64,000 nt of DNA from Candidatus Melainabacteria bacterium. Its GTDB lineage: Bacteria > Cyanobacteriota > Vampirovibrionia > Obscuribacterales > Obscuribacteraceae. Both the position numbers and the translations under genes were made by a program. The stretch is taken from contig DAIDIP010000009.1 of NCBI GenBank assembly GCA_027451745.1, positions 48,314-112,313 on the forward strand, read 5' to 3'. Below the pieces are notes generated by a model. That model was not told the origin of the DNA, ran no database searches, and saw only the letters and a program-made list of their open reading frames with translations. Positions 43,694 through 54,530 of this stretch are shown here, in pieces (the first letter of the stretch is position 1; every line of letters starts with the position of its first letter).

Positions 43694-45255
43694 TATTGTT
43701 CTCCTTGTAGTGTATTAGTGTGAAAGGCTATTGGGCCGCGAATGTTTTCATGCACAAGCGTGAGTTGTCGGGGTTTTTCTGGGAGTGAGCGTTTATCGAG
43801 ACCTGATTTAAGGATCGAATTGACGCTTTTAAAAGAATAGGCATTGATAGCCAGAGCGCGAGCGCAGGCAGCGTTAAGCCGGTCATTACCATATGGTTTT
43901 GACAGCCTGAGAATTCCAAGGCAAGAGCGATAACCAAGTTCTGGGTGCTGTTGTTTTTGCAATATTTGCTCTACCAAGCATTTTGTTTCAGGGCCGATAG
44001 TTGTTGCCCATCTGATCATGCGCTCTGGGGGCCAGGCACCATATTCTCGGTGTGATTTTGGACGATGTTCTGGAACTGTGAATCTGTTGCCTTTATTGAA
44101 GCTGCGCGGATGGCTGGCTATTCGCTTTCCTTTTAGGAATATTTCGACAGTATTTAGAGTTGCTCTAACTTCAATTCGTCTGCCGCGATACTGGTAAGGG
44201 GCGCTGTACCAGCAGCCCTCATATTCGACATGATAGTCAGCAAAATGAACAGATGCATATTTAACATGCATATATTCATATTGATGAACCGGCAAGGGTC
44301 TAAGTGCTGGTTTATCAATTTCTTCGTAGCGACTGTGGCGAGAACCAGGCAGTTTTTTAAATGGTTTATCGTTGAGTTTTTCCAGAAGTTCTTCTACTGC
44401 CTTATTGGCTTCAGCTAGACTAAAGAATGTACGTTTGCGTAAAACAGCCAATATCCATCGAGTAGCAACGCCTACAGCAGATTCCACGGTAGCCTTATCT
44501 TTAGGTTTTCTAACGCGGGCAGGGATAATGGCTACTCCAAAGTGATTAGCCATCTGATTGAAGCTAGGATTTATATCTGGTTCATACGGACAGGCTTTTG
44601 TTGTAACTGGCTTAGGATTATCAGGGACAATAATTTCTGGACAACCTTGAAAAAATGCAAAGGCAAGAGAATGTCCAGTGCACCAGGCTTCGCTATTTTC
44701 GGACCAAAACAATCTGGCAAATGTATAGCTGCTTGCGCCAAGGGCACAAACAAACAGATGTGCTGGTGTCACCTCGCCGGTCATCTCGTTAGTTATATTC
44801 AGTGTTCCGCCAGCAAAATCGGAGAATGCTTTTTCACCTGCTTTATGATTTTGTCTCATTGAAAGACTAATAGCCTTACGCCATTGTCTGTAAATCCCGC
44901 GAAAATGGCTGAGTTGGTAGCCATCTGGGTGATCACTTTTGTATTCCTCCCAGAGCAAATTCAGCGTTACACCTTTTTTCTTTAGCTCTTGATGTATGTA
45001 ATTGCAATCAGGTTGTGGCTTATTACTTACTGGTCTGCCGACCCCAGCAATTTCTGCACCTTTTGGATACAAAAATTTCTCTAAGCAAACTTCATCATCT
45101 AATTCTGCCGGCAATGGCCAAGTCAATCCAGCCGCACGTGCTCTATTGATGTAGTTAGATGCTGATTGGCGTGAGCAGCCCAAAGAGCGACTGATCTTTT
45201 TCTTGCCGAATCCGCACATGTAGTGTAGTCTTAAAATCTCGCGTATCATTCTCAT
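43693..45255 (-). CDS. istA: IstA, IS21-family transposase
   Basis: The product is about 520 residues. An N-terminal helix-turn-helix (KKISRSLGCSRQSASNYINR) is followed by an RNase-H-fold core with the DDE residues visible in FSDFAGG, IVPDNPKP and KDKATVESAVG. A C-terminal beta-barrel-like domain follows (RRIEVRATLNTVEIFLKGKR). The ATG at 45255 has AGAGG 5 nt upstream; an earlier ATG at 45276 lacks one. It appears intact. Confidence 0.94.
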   Translation of the reverse strand: MRMIREILRLHYMCGFGKKKISRSLGCSRQSASNYINRARAAGLTWPLPAELDDEVCLEKFLYPKGAEIAGVGRPVSNKPQPDCNYIHQELKKKGVTLNLLWEEYKSDHPDGYQLSHFRGIYRQWRKAISLSMRQNHKAGEKAFSDFAGGTLNITNEMTGEVTPAHLFVCALGASSYTFARLFWSENSEAWCTGHSLAFAFFQGCPEIIVPDNPKPVTTKACPYEPDINPSFNQMANHFGVAIIPARVRKPKDKATVESAVGVATRWILAVLRKRTFFSLAEANKAVEELLEKLNDKPFKKLPGSRHSRYEEIDKPALRPLPVHQYEYMHVKYASVHFADYHVEYEGCWYSAPYQYRGRRIEVRATLNTVEIFLKGKRIASHPRSFNKGNRFTVPEHRPKSHREYGAWPPERMIRWATTIGPETKCLVEQILQKQQHPELGYRSCLGILRLSKPYGNDRLNAACARALAINAYSFKSVNSILKSGLDKRSLPEKPRQLTLVHENIRGPIAFHTNTLQGEQ

Positions 45256-45541
45256 GGTTAACCTCTCATTTGGCATCGATTACTCGCTTCTAGTTGAAAA
45301 AGAACGTATCAACAAGAACAAGTGTCGATGCCGGTTAACCAGCGTCGATTATTCATTCCGATATACAAACTGCACTTAAGATTAGTGCTAGCAGCTGCAT
45401 CCTAATAGCATCATGCGCGGTACCAAGACATATCTGCTGGTATTCGCAAAGAAGTATTTCTTGGCAACGGGGCAAAATTGCTTTGCTCTGGGAGGCAAAG
45501 TTGATTTTGGCGCAGGGGGCAACTTTCGACCGCTAAAATCA

Positions 45542-45642
45542 TCTCGTATGAAGAAGCCGCGCATTTTGTAGTGGAAACCGCTAATGGTTCTGACAATTTG
45601 TCTATAGCGCAGTCGATCTTGAGACCGGCAACTGCAAAATGA
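45542..45642 (+). pseudogene. C-terminal gene fragment beside the IS21 right end
   Basis: Just after the IS21 end, one plus-strand frame reads SYEEAAHFVVETANG followed by SDNLSIAQSILRPATAK and a stop at 45640-45642. It has no start codon and its upstream sequence is the IS end. It may be the displaced C-terminus of the gene at 42467, but the target duplication that would prove it is missing. Confidence 0.35.
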
Positions 45643-45649
45643 TCTGCAA

Positions 45650-45684
45650 AAAAGCCCCTAAGTTGAATAAGCTGAGGGGGCTTA
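45650..45684 (-). terminator. Second copy of the rRNA terminator, with inverted loop
   Basis: On the minus strand the stem AAGCCCCCTCAG/CTTAGGGGCTT is followed by TTTT. It matches the terminator downstream of the real 5S gene (47833-47868), including the preceding TTATA, but the loop is reversed (CTTATTCAA here, TTGAATAAG there). It lies past the decayed 5S copy, with an IS630 element between them. Confidence 0.7.
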
Positions 45685-45686
45685 TA

Positions 45687-46824
45687 TAAGGGAGACCGAT
45701 AGCCAGTGGACACAGCTAGATTGCAGCGTAGGCGGTTGTAGGTGTTTTGAAGAAGGATAACAAAGTATCTTTGCATTTTTGTAAGCGATGAAGAGACTTG
45801 AAAACAGCTTGTTTTAGCGCCATTTGATTATCATAAAGGTTCCTTTGTACTTCATGTTGCTTCACCTGCCGCCAAACCATCTCATCAGGATTCATTTCAG
45901 GTGAATATGGGGGCAAAAAGAATAGTTTCAATTTGCCATTTGTTTTTCGTATCAATTCTTCTACAGCTCTGGTTTTGTGGATTGGATGATTATCTACGAT
46001 AAGGAAAATTGGCTTTTTAGCTCCATATAAAAGTCGTTTTAAAAATTCAATAAATACAGCACTATTTACAGTCGTGTCTGTAACCATGAAACGTAGAGAA
46101 CCAGTACCACTTACCGCCGAAATCATATTGAGCTTAAATCTTGACGATGTCCGCGATAAAACTGGTGTTTGCCCCTTTACTCCAAGTGTTCTACCTAATC
46201 GATAATCCGAACGAAGACCACTTTCATCACCAAAAAATATTTCTGCCCCAACCGCTTTTGCTTCTTTTTTAATGGCTGGATATTCTTTCTTCAGCCATTT
46301 CTGGACAATGACAGGGTCTTGTTGATGCAACCGGCTTAATGGTCTTTGAAAACTTAAACCAAGCTTCTCTAATGCACGGCTCAACACTGTTTTTCCAACT
46401 TTAATACCGAACTTCCTTTGAATGGCTATGATCAATTGTGAGCGTGTCCACAACGCAAAAGGAAGTTTCAACTGCAAGGGATTTTTCCCAACCACTACCT
46501 TGTAAATCCAACGCAAATGCTCTGCTTTTAACCTGGGTGGTTTCCCTGGGGTTGGCTTGGCGGCTAATGCTTTCTTGCCTCCATTTGCATAATCGGACAA
46601 CCACTTGTAAATCGCAGAACGACTGAATCCTAATGCCTTTGCCAACACTTCCGGGCTTTCTCCCGCCCTAACCCTTGCCACCGTACGAAGTCTGATATCC
46701 TCTTGCGTTTTGCGACTTAGACTTCGACCATCTAACTTTTTCATGATGCGCACCAGCTGTCCTCAACCAGCTATAATACTAGCACTTCGCCCATATTATG
46801 TCCACCTATTATCGGACTTATCTA
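45687..46824 (-). mobile_element. IS630-family element inserted at a TA
   Basis: The element is about 1138 bp. TA dinucleotides flank it (45685-45686 and 46825-46826), and rejoining the flanks (GGGCTTA + TA + AATCC) restores the sequence that follows the intact 5S gene. The outermost 26 nt at both ends align without gaps, sharing CCGATA and GTGGACA. It carries one transposase. TA duplication is the hallmark of IS630/Tc1-mariner. Confidence 0.88.
45716..46753 (-). CDS. IS630-family DDE transposase
   Basis: The 345-residue product has an N-terminal helix-turn-helix (PEVLAKALGFSRSAIYKWLS) and a second one. A winged-helix-like domain is followed by the DDE triad in FFGDESGLRSDY, FLIVDNHPIHKT and SPEMNPDEMVWRQVKQ (the last Glu). 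The start is GTG with GAGG 7 nt upstream, or ATG at 46744. The frame is intact, so the element may still be active. Confidence 0.95.
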   Translation of the reverse strand: MRIMKKLDGRSLSRKTQEDIRLRTVARVRAGESPEVLAKALGFSRSAIYKWLSDYANGGKKALAAKPTPGKPPRLKAEHLRWIYKVVVGKNPLQLKLPFALWTRSQLIIAIQRKFGIKVGKTVLSRALEKLGLSFQRPLSRLHQQDPVIVQKWLKKEYPAIKKEAKAVGAEIFFGDESGLRSDYRLGRTLGVKGQTPVLSRTSSRFKLNMISAVSGTGSLRFMVTDTTVNSAVFIEFLKRLLYGAKKPIFLIVDNHPIHKTRAVEELIRKTNGKLKLFFLPPYSPEMNPDEMVWRQVKQHEVQRNLYDNQMALKQAVFKSLHRLQKCKDTLLSFFKTPTTAYAAI

Positions 46825-46828
46825 TAAA

Positions 46829-46949
46829 TCCTGGCGGACTTCTTTTTAGTTTGTTTTCCAGGCGGTCTGACCTGCCACCAAGTATTGTCGCTGCGCCGTG
46901 CCTTCGTGTTTGGACTAGCAGTAATGCTAGTAGGTGCTTTTAGCAGTGC
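46829..46949 (-). pseudogene. Decayed 5S rRNA copy
   Basis: Relative to the intact 5S gene (47874-47990) this stretch keeps TCCTGGC at one end and the long block TTCCAGGCGGTCT, then CCACCAAGTATTGTCGCTGC, and CCTTCGTGTT. It has an extra 12 or so bases in the first loop and a scrambled 3' half of the plus strand (5' half of the RNA). The stems can no longer form, so it should not function. It ends where the DUF5615 gene ends. Confidence 0.8.
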
Positions 46950-46952
46950 TAT

Positions 46953-47336
46953 TTACGATTTTGACTTTTTGGATGCAATTGGAAGTACACGAGCGCTTTT
47001 ACGGCGAAGATCAAAGCTGACGATTGCTCCTGCTACCAATTCATCGTGAAATTGACTTATTGCAGTTAATAATATTCGAGCATTTTTGCTGGGCAAAATA
47101 TTTTGTGTACGAATTTGAATTACGCTAGGACCCATAGCACCAGTGAGAGCTAAGAGCTGACCAAAGTCCAAATCATGAGTGATGATAATACAGTCATTGT
47201 CTCGAGCCCATTGCATAATGTCAGAGTCTTTGGCTGAATCTTTTCCAACTTTAGACCAATGAATTGCGTGCAGCCCAGATTTTTCGAAAACATCCACCCA
47301 CTTAGGTGGTAAGTTCATATCGATCAAGAACTTCAT
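46953..47336 (-). CDS. DUF5615 PIN-like protein, putative toxin
   Basis: The 127-residue PIN-like RNase fold has acidic residues in FLIDMNLPP, AKDSDIMQWARDN and IITHDLDFGQ, as in DUF5615. Proteins of this family pair with DUF433 antitoxins. Its start overlaps the DUF433 gene by 4 nt. It sits between the intact 5S-terminator and a decayed 5S copy. Confidence 0.88.
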   Translation of the reverse strand: MKFLIDMNLPPKWVDVFEKSGLHAIHWSKVGKDSAKDSDIMQWARDNDCIIITHDLDFGQLLALTGAMGPSVIQIRTQNILPSKNARILLTAISQFHDELVAGAIVSFDLRRKSARVLPIASKKSKS

Positions 47337-47572
47337 GCTGTTTTTAGTGGAACATCAATTTCTTCACTGAATTTCCAAGCTGCGAATGAAAGTGCTTGCT
47401 TTATGTCTTCGGCTTCTAGGTACGGATAATTCTGAAGTATTTCCTTGGTTTCAACACCAGAGGCAAGTAGTCCAAGAATTGTGCCGATCGTTACACGCGT
47501 GTTTCTAATTGTAGGTTTACCACACATGATATTTGGATCGATAGTTATGCGATCTAGTCCGACTATTTCCAT
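47333..47572 (-). CDS. DUF433 antitoxin
   Basis: The 79-residue product has the DUF433 sequence ITIDPNIMCGKPTIRNTRVT and a helix-turn-helix-like C-terminal half (LGLLASGVETKEILQNYPYL). It is paired with the DUF5615 toxin, the usual order of antitoxin first. A dead hicB lies directly upstream, so the region may hold two generations of toxin-antitoxin genes. Confidence 0.88.
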   Translation of the reverse strand: MEIVGLDRITIDPNIMCGKPTIRNTRVTIGTILGLLASGVETKEILQNYPYLEAEDIKQALSFAAWKFSEEIDVPLKTA

Positions 47573-47573
47573 A

Positions 47574-47752
47574 TTATTTTTCCAAAAGCCTCAATTTATC
47601 TTTTTCTAAACCTTATAGATGCGATTCAACTGCTCCAGCTATATTTTTCTGCACGTCTTTTTTAGTTACGCCGGTAGCTATGAACCAGGTAAATCAGGCA
47701 CATAGACTGAGTAGTTTTTCTTTGCTTTTTCGATTATTACTAGATAGCGCAT
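47574..47752 (-). pseudogene. hicB: hicB antitoxin relic with frameshift and nonsense mutation
   Basis: From an ATG at 47752-47750 (GGAG upstream) the reading MRYLVIIEKAKKNYSVYVPD LPG is classic HicB. After LPGS the frame is lost: ATGVTKKDVQKNIAGAVESH continues in another frame, is cut by a TAA at 47613-47615, then GLEKDKLRLLEK follows to 47574. The pieces together are a whole HicB. No hicA is seen upstream. Confidence 0.75.
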
Positions 47753-47832
47753 AGCGGAGCTCCATTATGTTGTACTTGACATTGTATCCCAAGTATCATG
47801 CCTATAATAGTTTATCAGGCAAAATTTTATCC

Positions 47833-47868
47833 AAAAAAAGCCCCCCAGCTTATTCAACTGAGGGGCTT
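47833..47868 (-). terminator. rRNA operon terminator
   Basis: On the minus strand AAGCCCCTCAG pairs with CTGGGGGGCTT around TTGAATAAG and is followed by TTTTTTT. It lies 6 nt after the 5S 3' end. Confidence 0.92.
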
Positions 47869-47873
47869 ATAAA

Positions 47874-47990
47874 TCCTGGCACTGGGCTATCTTTCCAGGC
47901 GGTCTCCCACCAAGTATTGTCGCTGCTGACCGTCTTTACCTTCGTGTTCGGGATGGGAACGGGTGTGTTCCGGTCGCTTTAGCACCAAGA
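47874..47990 (-). rRNA. rrf: 5S rRNA
   Basis: The 117-nt RNA has terminal stem TCTTGGTGC/GTGCCAGGA, and the conserved CCGAACACGAAGGTAAAG region. It follows the 23S gene on the minus strand. Confidence 0.95.
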
Positions 47991-47998
47991 ACTCTTTA

Positions 47999-48066
47999 GG
48001 GTTCATGGATGCTACCGAAAAAAGATGATCTTGAGAGATCAAAATTTTCGGGTAACATTCATACCC
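47999..48066 (-). repeat. Long imperfect hairpin in the 23S-5S spacer
   Basis: GGGTTCATGGATGCTACCGA with following As pairs, with a few mismatches, with TTTTCGGGTAACATTCATAC. It lies wholly within the spacer of the pre-rRNA, so it may be an RNase III-like processing site for the 5S 5' end. Confidence 0.55.
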
Positions 48067-48085
48067 TGAAAACTATATATTGAGG
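48063..48085 (-). repeat. 3' arm of the pre-23S processing stem
   Basis: A 23-nt sequence beginning ACCCTGAAAAC (plus strand) is the exact reverse complement of 51215-51237, which lies before the 23S 5' end. The arms flank the gene and would pair in the precursor, as expected for RNase III processing. Confidence 0.85.
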
Positions 48086-48177
48086 CGTGTGCACCATATT
48101 TGGTGCAATAACATTAACCGTATCTTTTTATAAACGCTTCGTTAGTAAACTAACTGCGCTTATACCAAACAATTAAG

Positions 48178-51141
<2,964 letters not shown>

Positions 51142-51214
51142 CGTCTAAATTTCCTTCCTTACCAGGACAGTAATAGAAGTTCCTTCAGACAATATTAATT
51201 GGTGGAATACGGAC

Positions 51215-51237
51215 CTCAATATATAGTTTTCAGGGTA
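51215..51237 (-). repeat. 5' arm of the pre-23S processing stem
   Basis: Perfect inverted partner of 48063-48085, located about 74 nt upstream of the 23S 5' end. Confidence 0.85.
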
Positions 51238-51293
51238 CAAATTCCAACGACGAAAACTCGATTCGATATAGAATCGAAAATCCGCAGTTGGGA

Positions 51294-51322
51294 TATACAA
51301 TAATAACAGATTAGATTTGCAA
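51294..51322 (-). promoter_or_regulatory. Candidate promoter of the 23S-5S unit
   Basis: On the minus strand TTGCAA (51322-51317) and TGTATA (51299-51294) are separated by 17 nt. Transcription would start near 51287, before a palindromic hairpin at 51258-51278 and the processing stem. No other rRNA or tRNA gene lies upstream, so a promoter is required here. The boxes are judged by eye. Confidence 0.45.
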
Positions 51323-51331
51323 GGTGCAATT

Positions 51332-51670
51332 TCAAGTTATTTGCTTAACAATCGCAGCTATATAATTAGCTAATTGACAAAAAATAGCCTGCTGTGCACG
51401 TTTTAGTAATGTTGCATCTGTAATAAAACCAAGACTTTTTTCAATAAATTGACCGGGAGTTATCCAGGTTTTAGCATTTATTAAACATTAGATTCTTTAC
51501 TGTGCTTTTAGATCTATATTATATGTATAAGTAAAGTCAGCCTTATCAGCTATTTCCTCCATTTCAAGAACTGAAATGGGAAATTTCGGCTAATTACATG
51601 AGAAGTCGCTCCTTCGATACCTTGAGCATGAGCGCCTCTTAATTTGAGAGCTTCTATCTATAAGGGTTTT
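51332..51670 (-). pseudogene. Degraded protein-coding gene upstream of the 23S gene
   Basis: One minus-strand frame reads EEIADKADFTYTYNIDLKAQ, then two stops close together, and CLINAKTWITPGQFIEKSLG followed by FITDATLLKRAQQAIFCQLA to a TGA at 51332-51334. Upstream, GAHAQGIEGATSHVISRNFP lies in another frame. The pieces look like one protein with a frameshift and two nonsense changes. The family is unknown. Confidence 0.4.
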
Positions 51671-51722
51671 CTTCTTTTATTGACAGTAGTAGCTAAATAG
51701 CAATTAAGGTTGTGTGTTTAGC

Positions 51723-53876
51723 TTAGATCCCCTTTTGGAGGTTTATATGTTTGCGCGCACATACATAAGAAGCTAAATAGAGAAAAAGAGCCACTATAAC
51801 CAAAAAGTTTATTCCACAATAATTGGATAGATATTCAAGCATGGCGCCTATTACCGCACCAAACAAGTTAAAAGCCAATGCTGGTCCAGGTGGTGAGAAT
51901 TGGCTAAAAGCTGTGGCAAAAATTAGGCCAGCGGAAAATATTGGCGCAATGGTAAATAATGTGCCTAAGAGTTTTCCGGCAACTGGAAAAGAACCAACTA
52001 TTTGTAGCGGCAAGAAATAGCTTACTAATAAAGAAAGCAGGAGTAAAAGGTAGAGAAGGTTTTGGTTTAGCTTGAGCCACTTGATGTATTTGATCACTAT
52101 TAGATTAGCAACAAGCATAAGTAAAAGTATGCTGTTAATGACGATTGATGATGTTTGCCAAGTTGAGCCAAAGAGAAGAGATAGACGAGCGATAGATTGC
52201 AATTCTAAAAGCAAGAATGCTGCGCCCAAGAAAAACATTTGCCAGAATCTGGGTTGAGAGTGAGAATAAATAGCTCTTCTGGCAGCAAAGCCACTTAGAA
52301 GTAAAACTATTGCTACAACTAATAAGTAAGGTACATCAATGTCTACAGGAGCTACATAAACAAAAGGCCAGTTATCTGTAAGAATGCGTCCTTTGGTAGC
52401 TTGAGCAGGGTTTTCTTCTAATGCAATCGGATAAATGTCAGACGGAATTTTGAGGGTGTGATTTTTTATTTCTGGTCCAACAAGATAAATTTCCCATTGT
52501 TTATCTGGGTTACGGGTATCTGTCAAACAAATAGGATCGTAGCCAGCTGCTTCAGCAATAGTGAAGAATAGTCGTTCAGTAAGCCAAGGCTTACTTTTAC
52601 AGAAGGAAAGAACTATCATGCCATCTGGTTTTAGCAATTTGAGTGCCTGCTGTAAACTTTCTTTTGTATAGACATAATTGTCTATTCTTACTGATGATCC
52701 TTGTCCGGTGACAATATGGGAATCTAAACCACCAAATATGACTAGGTCATAAGTTTTGTGGCAGCCTTGGATATAATTGCGGGCATCATTGCAAATTATA
52801 TTGACTTTGTTTGAATCATACGGATGCTCTGGATGGTAGTTTTTGCCAAGTCTAATAATGACGGGATCAATATCTACAGCATCTACACTTTTGGCACCGT
52901 TTCTTAATGCAGCTGCTACATCATTTCCAGAACCAGCGCCAAGTATAAGTACTTCTTTGGCTGGTTTTAGCTTGTAAGGCAGATTATAGTTATTGGCACT
53001 TTCTTGCAGGAATTTTTTACCAGCAGCAGTGAGCCCCGGTCTAGTTAAGCTGGATGGTGTTAAATCAAGAACATACTGATAAAAACAATGATTAGTACCA
53101 ATAATCATGGCAATGCCATTTGGGTTTTTATTAGTTCCAGCAAGAAGATCTCCTCTTACGTCTAAGCGTTGATAAGGCGTCCAGTATGCACCAAGAATTT
53201 CAGAGCGAAACTGTCCCCAGCTGGCTAATACTATTATAAGCAAAAGTGGTAACAAAGCTATAACCAGCATTTTCCTTTGGTTTTGCTTTACAAGGTAATA
53301 AGCAATAAGAAGACAGACTGGTATAAGCAATAAGCTTGGTGATAATTCTCTAAATGAGCCAAGGGTAAAAAGCAAACTGCCAAATATTGATCCACCTATA
53401 TTTATGCAATATGCCTGAAGTGGTTCGAACTCACTAAATAAGGCTGACAGACGAGAACCCAAACAGCACATCAGCGAAAATGGTGCAATAAGGATAAGTA
53501 CTAGAAGGCAAATGAACATAAAAACGTAAGGCCAAAACATAGCGCCTAAAGCAGAAGTGTGCTGCCAAGCAAAAATATTGACAGACGGGAAAAACCAATT
53601 GCCAATCTCAAAATATTGGATAAGCTTCATTGTGATGACAAATTGTAGAATGCCCCACAAGCTATAACGAAAAATGCGATCACTAATCTGAGCAAAACCA
53701 AGCCCTAAGCCTACAAAACAAGTGACCAATGGAAATGTTTTAAATACAGTAAAAGCTCGTACATCGCTTGATAGCCAGCTGATAATCAAAAGTTCTATAT
53801 ACAGTGAAGCGGCGCTGAGCAAAAATAATTCCAGAGCGGAAAATCGTTTTTTGTCAGTATCGAATTTGAACGTCAT
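51723..53876 (-). CDS. Membrane-embedded spermidine synthase-like protein
   Basis: The 717-residue product has about seven N-terminal transmembrane helices, a central Rossmann-type methyltransferase-fold domain of the spermidine synthase family (VLILGAGSGNDVAAALRNGA, VDAVDIDPVIIRLGK, NIICNDARNYI, DLVIFGGLDSH) and about six C-terminal helices. The central domain keeps the nucleotide-binding pattern, but the substrate of such membrane forms is unknown. A partial protein with a similar C-terminus lies at the right edge of the window. Confidence 0.8.
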   Translation of the reverse strand: MTFKFDTDKKRFSALELFLLSAASLYIELLIISWLSSDVRAFTVFKTFPLVTCFVGLGLGFAQISDRIFRYSLWGILQFVITMKLIQYFEIGNWFFPSVNIFAWQHTSALGAMFWPYVFMFICLLVLILIAPFSLMCCLGSRLSALFSEFEPLQAYCINIGGSIFGSLLFTLGSFRELSPSLLLIPVCLLIAYYLVKQNQRKMLVIALLPLLLIIVLASWGQFRSEILGAYWTPYQRLDVRGDLLAGTNKNPNGIAMIIGTNHCFYQYVLDLTPSSLTRPGLTAAGKKFLQESANNYNLPYKLKPAKEVLILGAGSGNDVAAALRNGAKSVDAVDIDPVIIRLGKNYHPEHPYDSNKVNIICNDARNYIQGCHKTYDLVIFGGLDSHIVTGQGSSVRIDNYVYTKESLQQALKLLKPDGMIVLSFCKSKPWLTERLFFTIAEAAGYDPICLTDTRNPDKQWEIYLVGPEIKNHTLKIPSDIYPIALEENPAQATKGRILTDNWPFVYVAPVDIDVPYLLVVAIVLLLSGFAARRAIYSHSQPRFWQMFFLGAAFLLLELQSIARLSLLFGSTWQTSSIVINSILLLMLVANLIVIKYIKWLKLNQNLLYLLLLLSLLVSYFLPLQIVGSFPVAGKLLGTLFTIAPIFSAGLIFATAFSQFSPPGPALAFNLFGAVIGAMLEYLSNYCGINFLVIVALFLYLASYVCARKHINLQKGI

Positions 53877-53980
53877 ACTAACTTAAGGAACAACAAATAA
53901 AATGTTAGGCTAAATTGAAACTATACCATGGGAAAAACTTTATAATTGTCGGATAGATTGATACTTAATTTGGAGGGACA

Positions 53981-54526
53981 ATGCAAAAATTTCAAGCAAT
54001 TACACTGTGTTTGGGTTTTCTACTAATATGCCCAAACAGCTTTGCTGCTAACGGTGACCAATTAATACAGCTGGACAATGATCGCAACAACCTTCTTAAG
54101 CAGATTACCAATGAATTGTCTTATGGCCATTTAAAGCTTGCTGATGCCGAACGTTTAAAGGGCGAATTAGACAGAGTAGTTTCTTTAGAGACGAAATACA
54201 AAGAAGGACATCAAGTAAGCCTTTTGAGAATTTCTAATACTATCAAAAAAATTCGTTCAGATGTCAACGGTGCGATTTCTCCTACTAAAGTTTGGATGGG
54301 AATAGATCCTCAAAATAAAGCTTTGAAGGAAAAAATCAATGCGGCTTTCGCGGCAGGCAAAATCACTAAAGATGAAGCACAAAACCTTGAGCAAGAAGAG
54401 CAAACTTTGCGCGATCGTGAAATAGTAAATGACACAACCAATGGCTTGGAATTTGACGACGCAATGTCAATTGCCAAAGAGGTAAATCAATTAGATCAAA
54501 AAATTGGTGAATTGAGCAGCAGATAA
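53981..54526 (+). CDS. Small secreted helical protein with duplicated module
   Basis: The 181-residue product has a signal peptide (LCLGFLLICPNSFAANG) and two helical modules (about 35-95 and 105-175). The second reads INAAFAAGKITKDEAQNLEQ and EIVNDTTNGLEFDDAMSIAK. The same layout, GKIxxxxxxxL...E...GLxxxxxxxI, is seen at the C-terminus of the protein at 8618. GGAGG precedes the ATG. It ends 4 nt before the GT39-like gene and is co-transcribed with it. Confidence 0.7.
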   Translation: MQKFQAITLCLGFLLICPNSFAANGDQLIQLDNDRNNLLKQITNELSYGHLKLADAERLKGELDRVVSLETKYKEGHQVSLLRISNTIKKIRSDVNGAISPTKVWMGIDPQNKALKEKINAAFAAGKITKDEAQNLEQEEQTLRDREIVNDTTNGLEFDDAMSIAKEVNQLDQKIGELSSR

Positions 54527-54530
54527 CATA

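Larger units (their letters stand above)
42808..45541 (-). mobile_element. IS21-family insertion sequence
   Basis: The element includes istA and istB on the minus strand. Ends are approximate. The left end (TGTGTAAACCGGTGAAAAT) and the reverse complement of the right end (TGATTTTAGCGGTCGAAAG) align with a one-base gap and share GCCCC. Inside each end lies a further TTTGCCCCGTTGCCAAG copy (42852-42868 on the plus strand, inverted near 45462). Multiple terminal repeats are typical of IS21. I see no clear target duplication. Confidence 0.8.

Noticed and set aside
44230..44862. Plus-strand frames within istA
   Set aside because: They are shadows of the transposase with poor composition.
45411..45776. 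Minus-strand frame across the IS21 right end and IS630 left end
   Set aside because: It crosses two element borders and the terminator copy, so it is chance.
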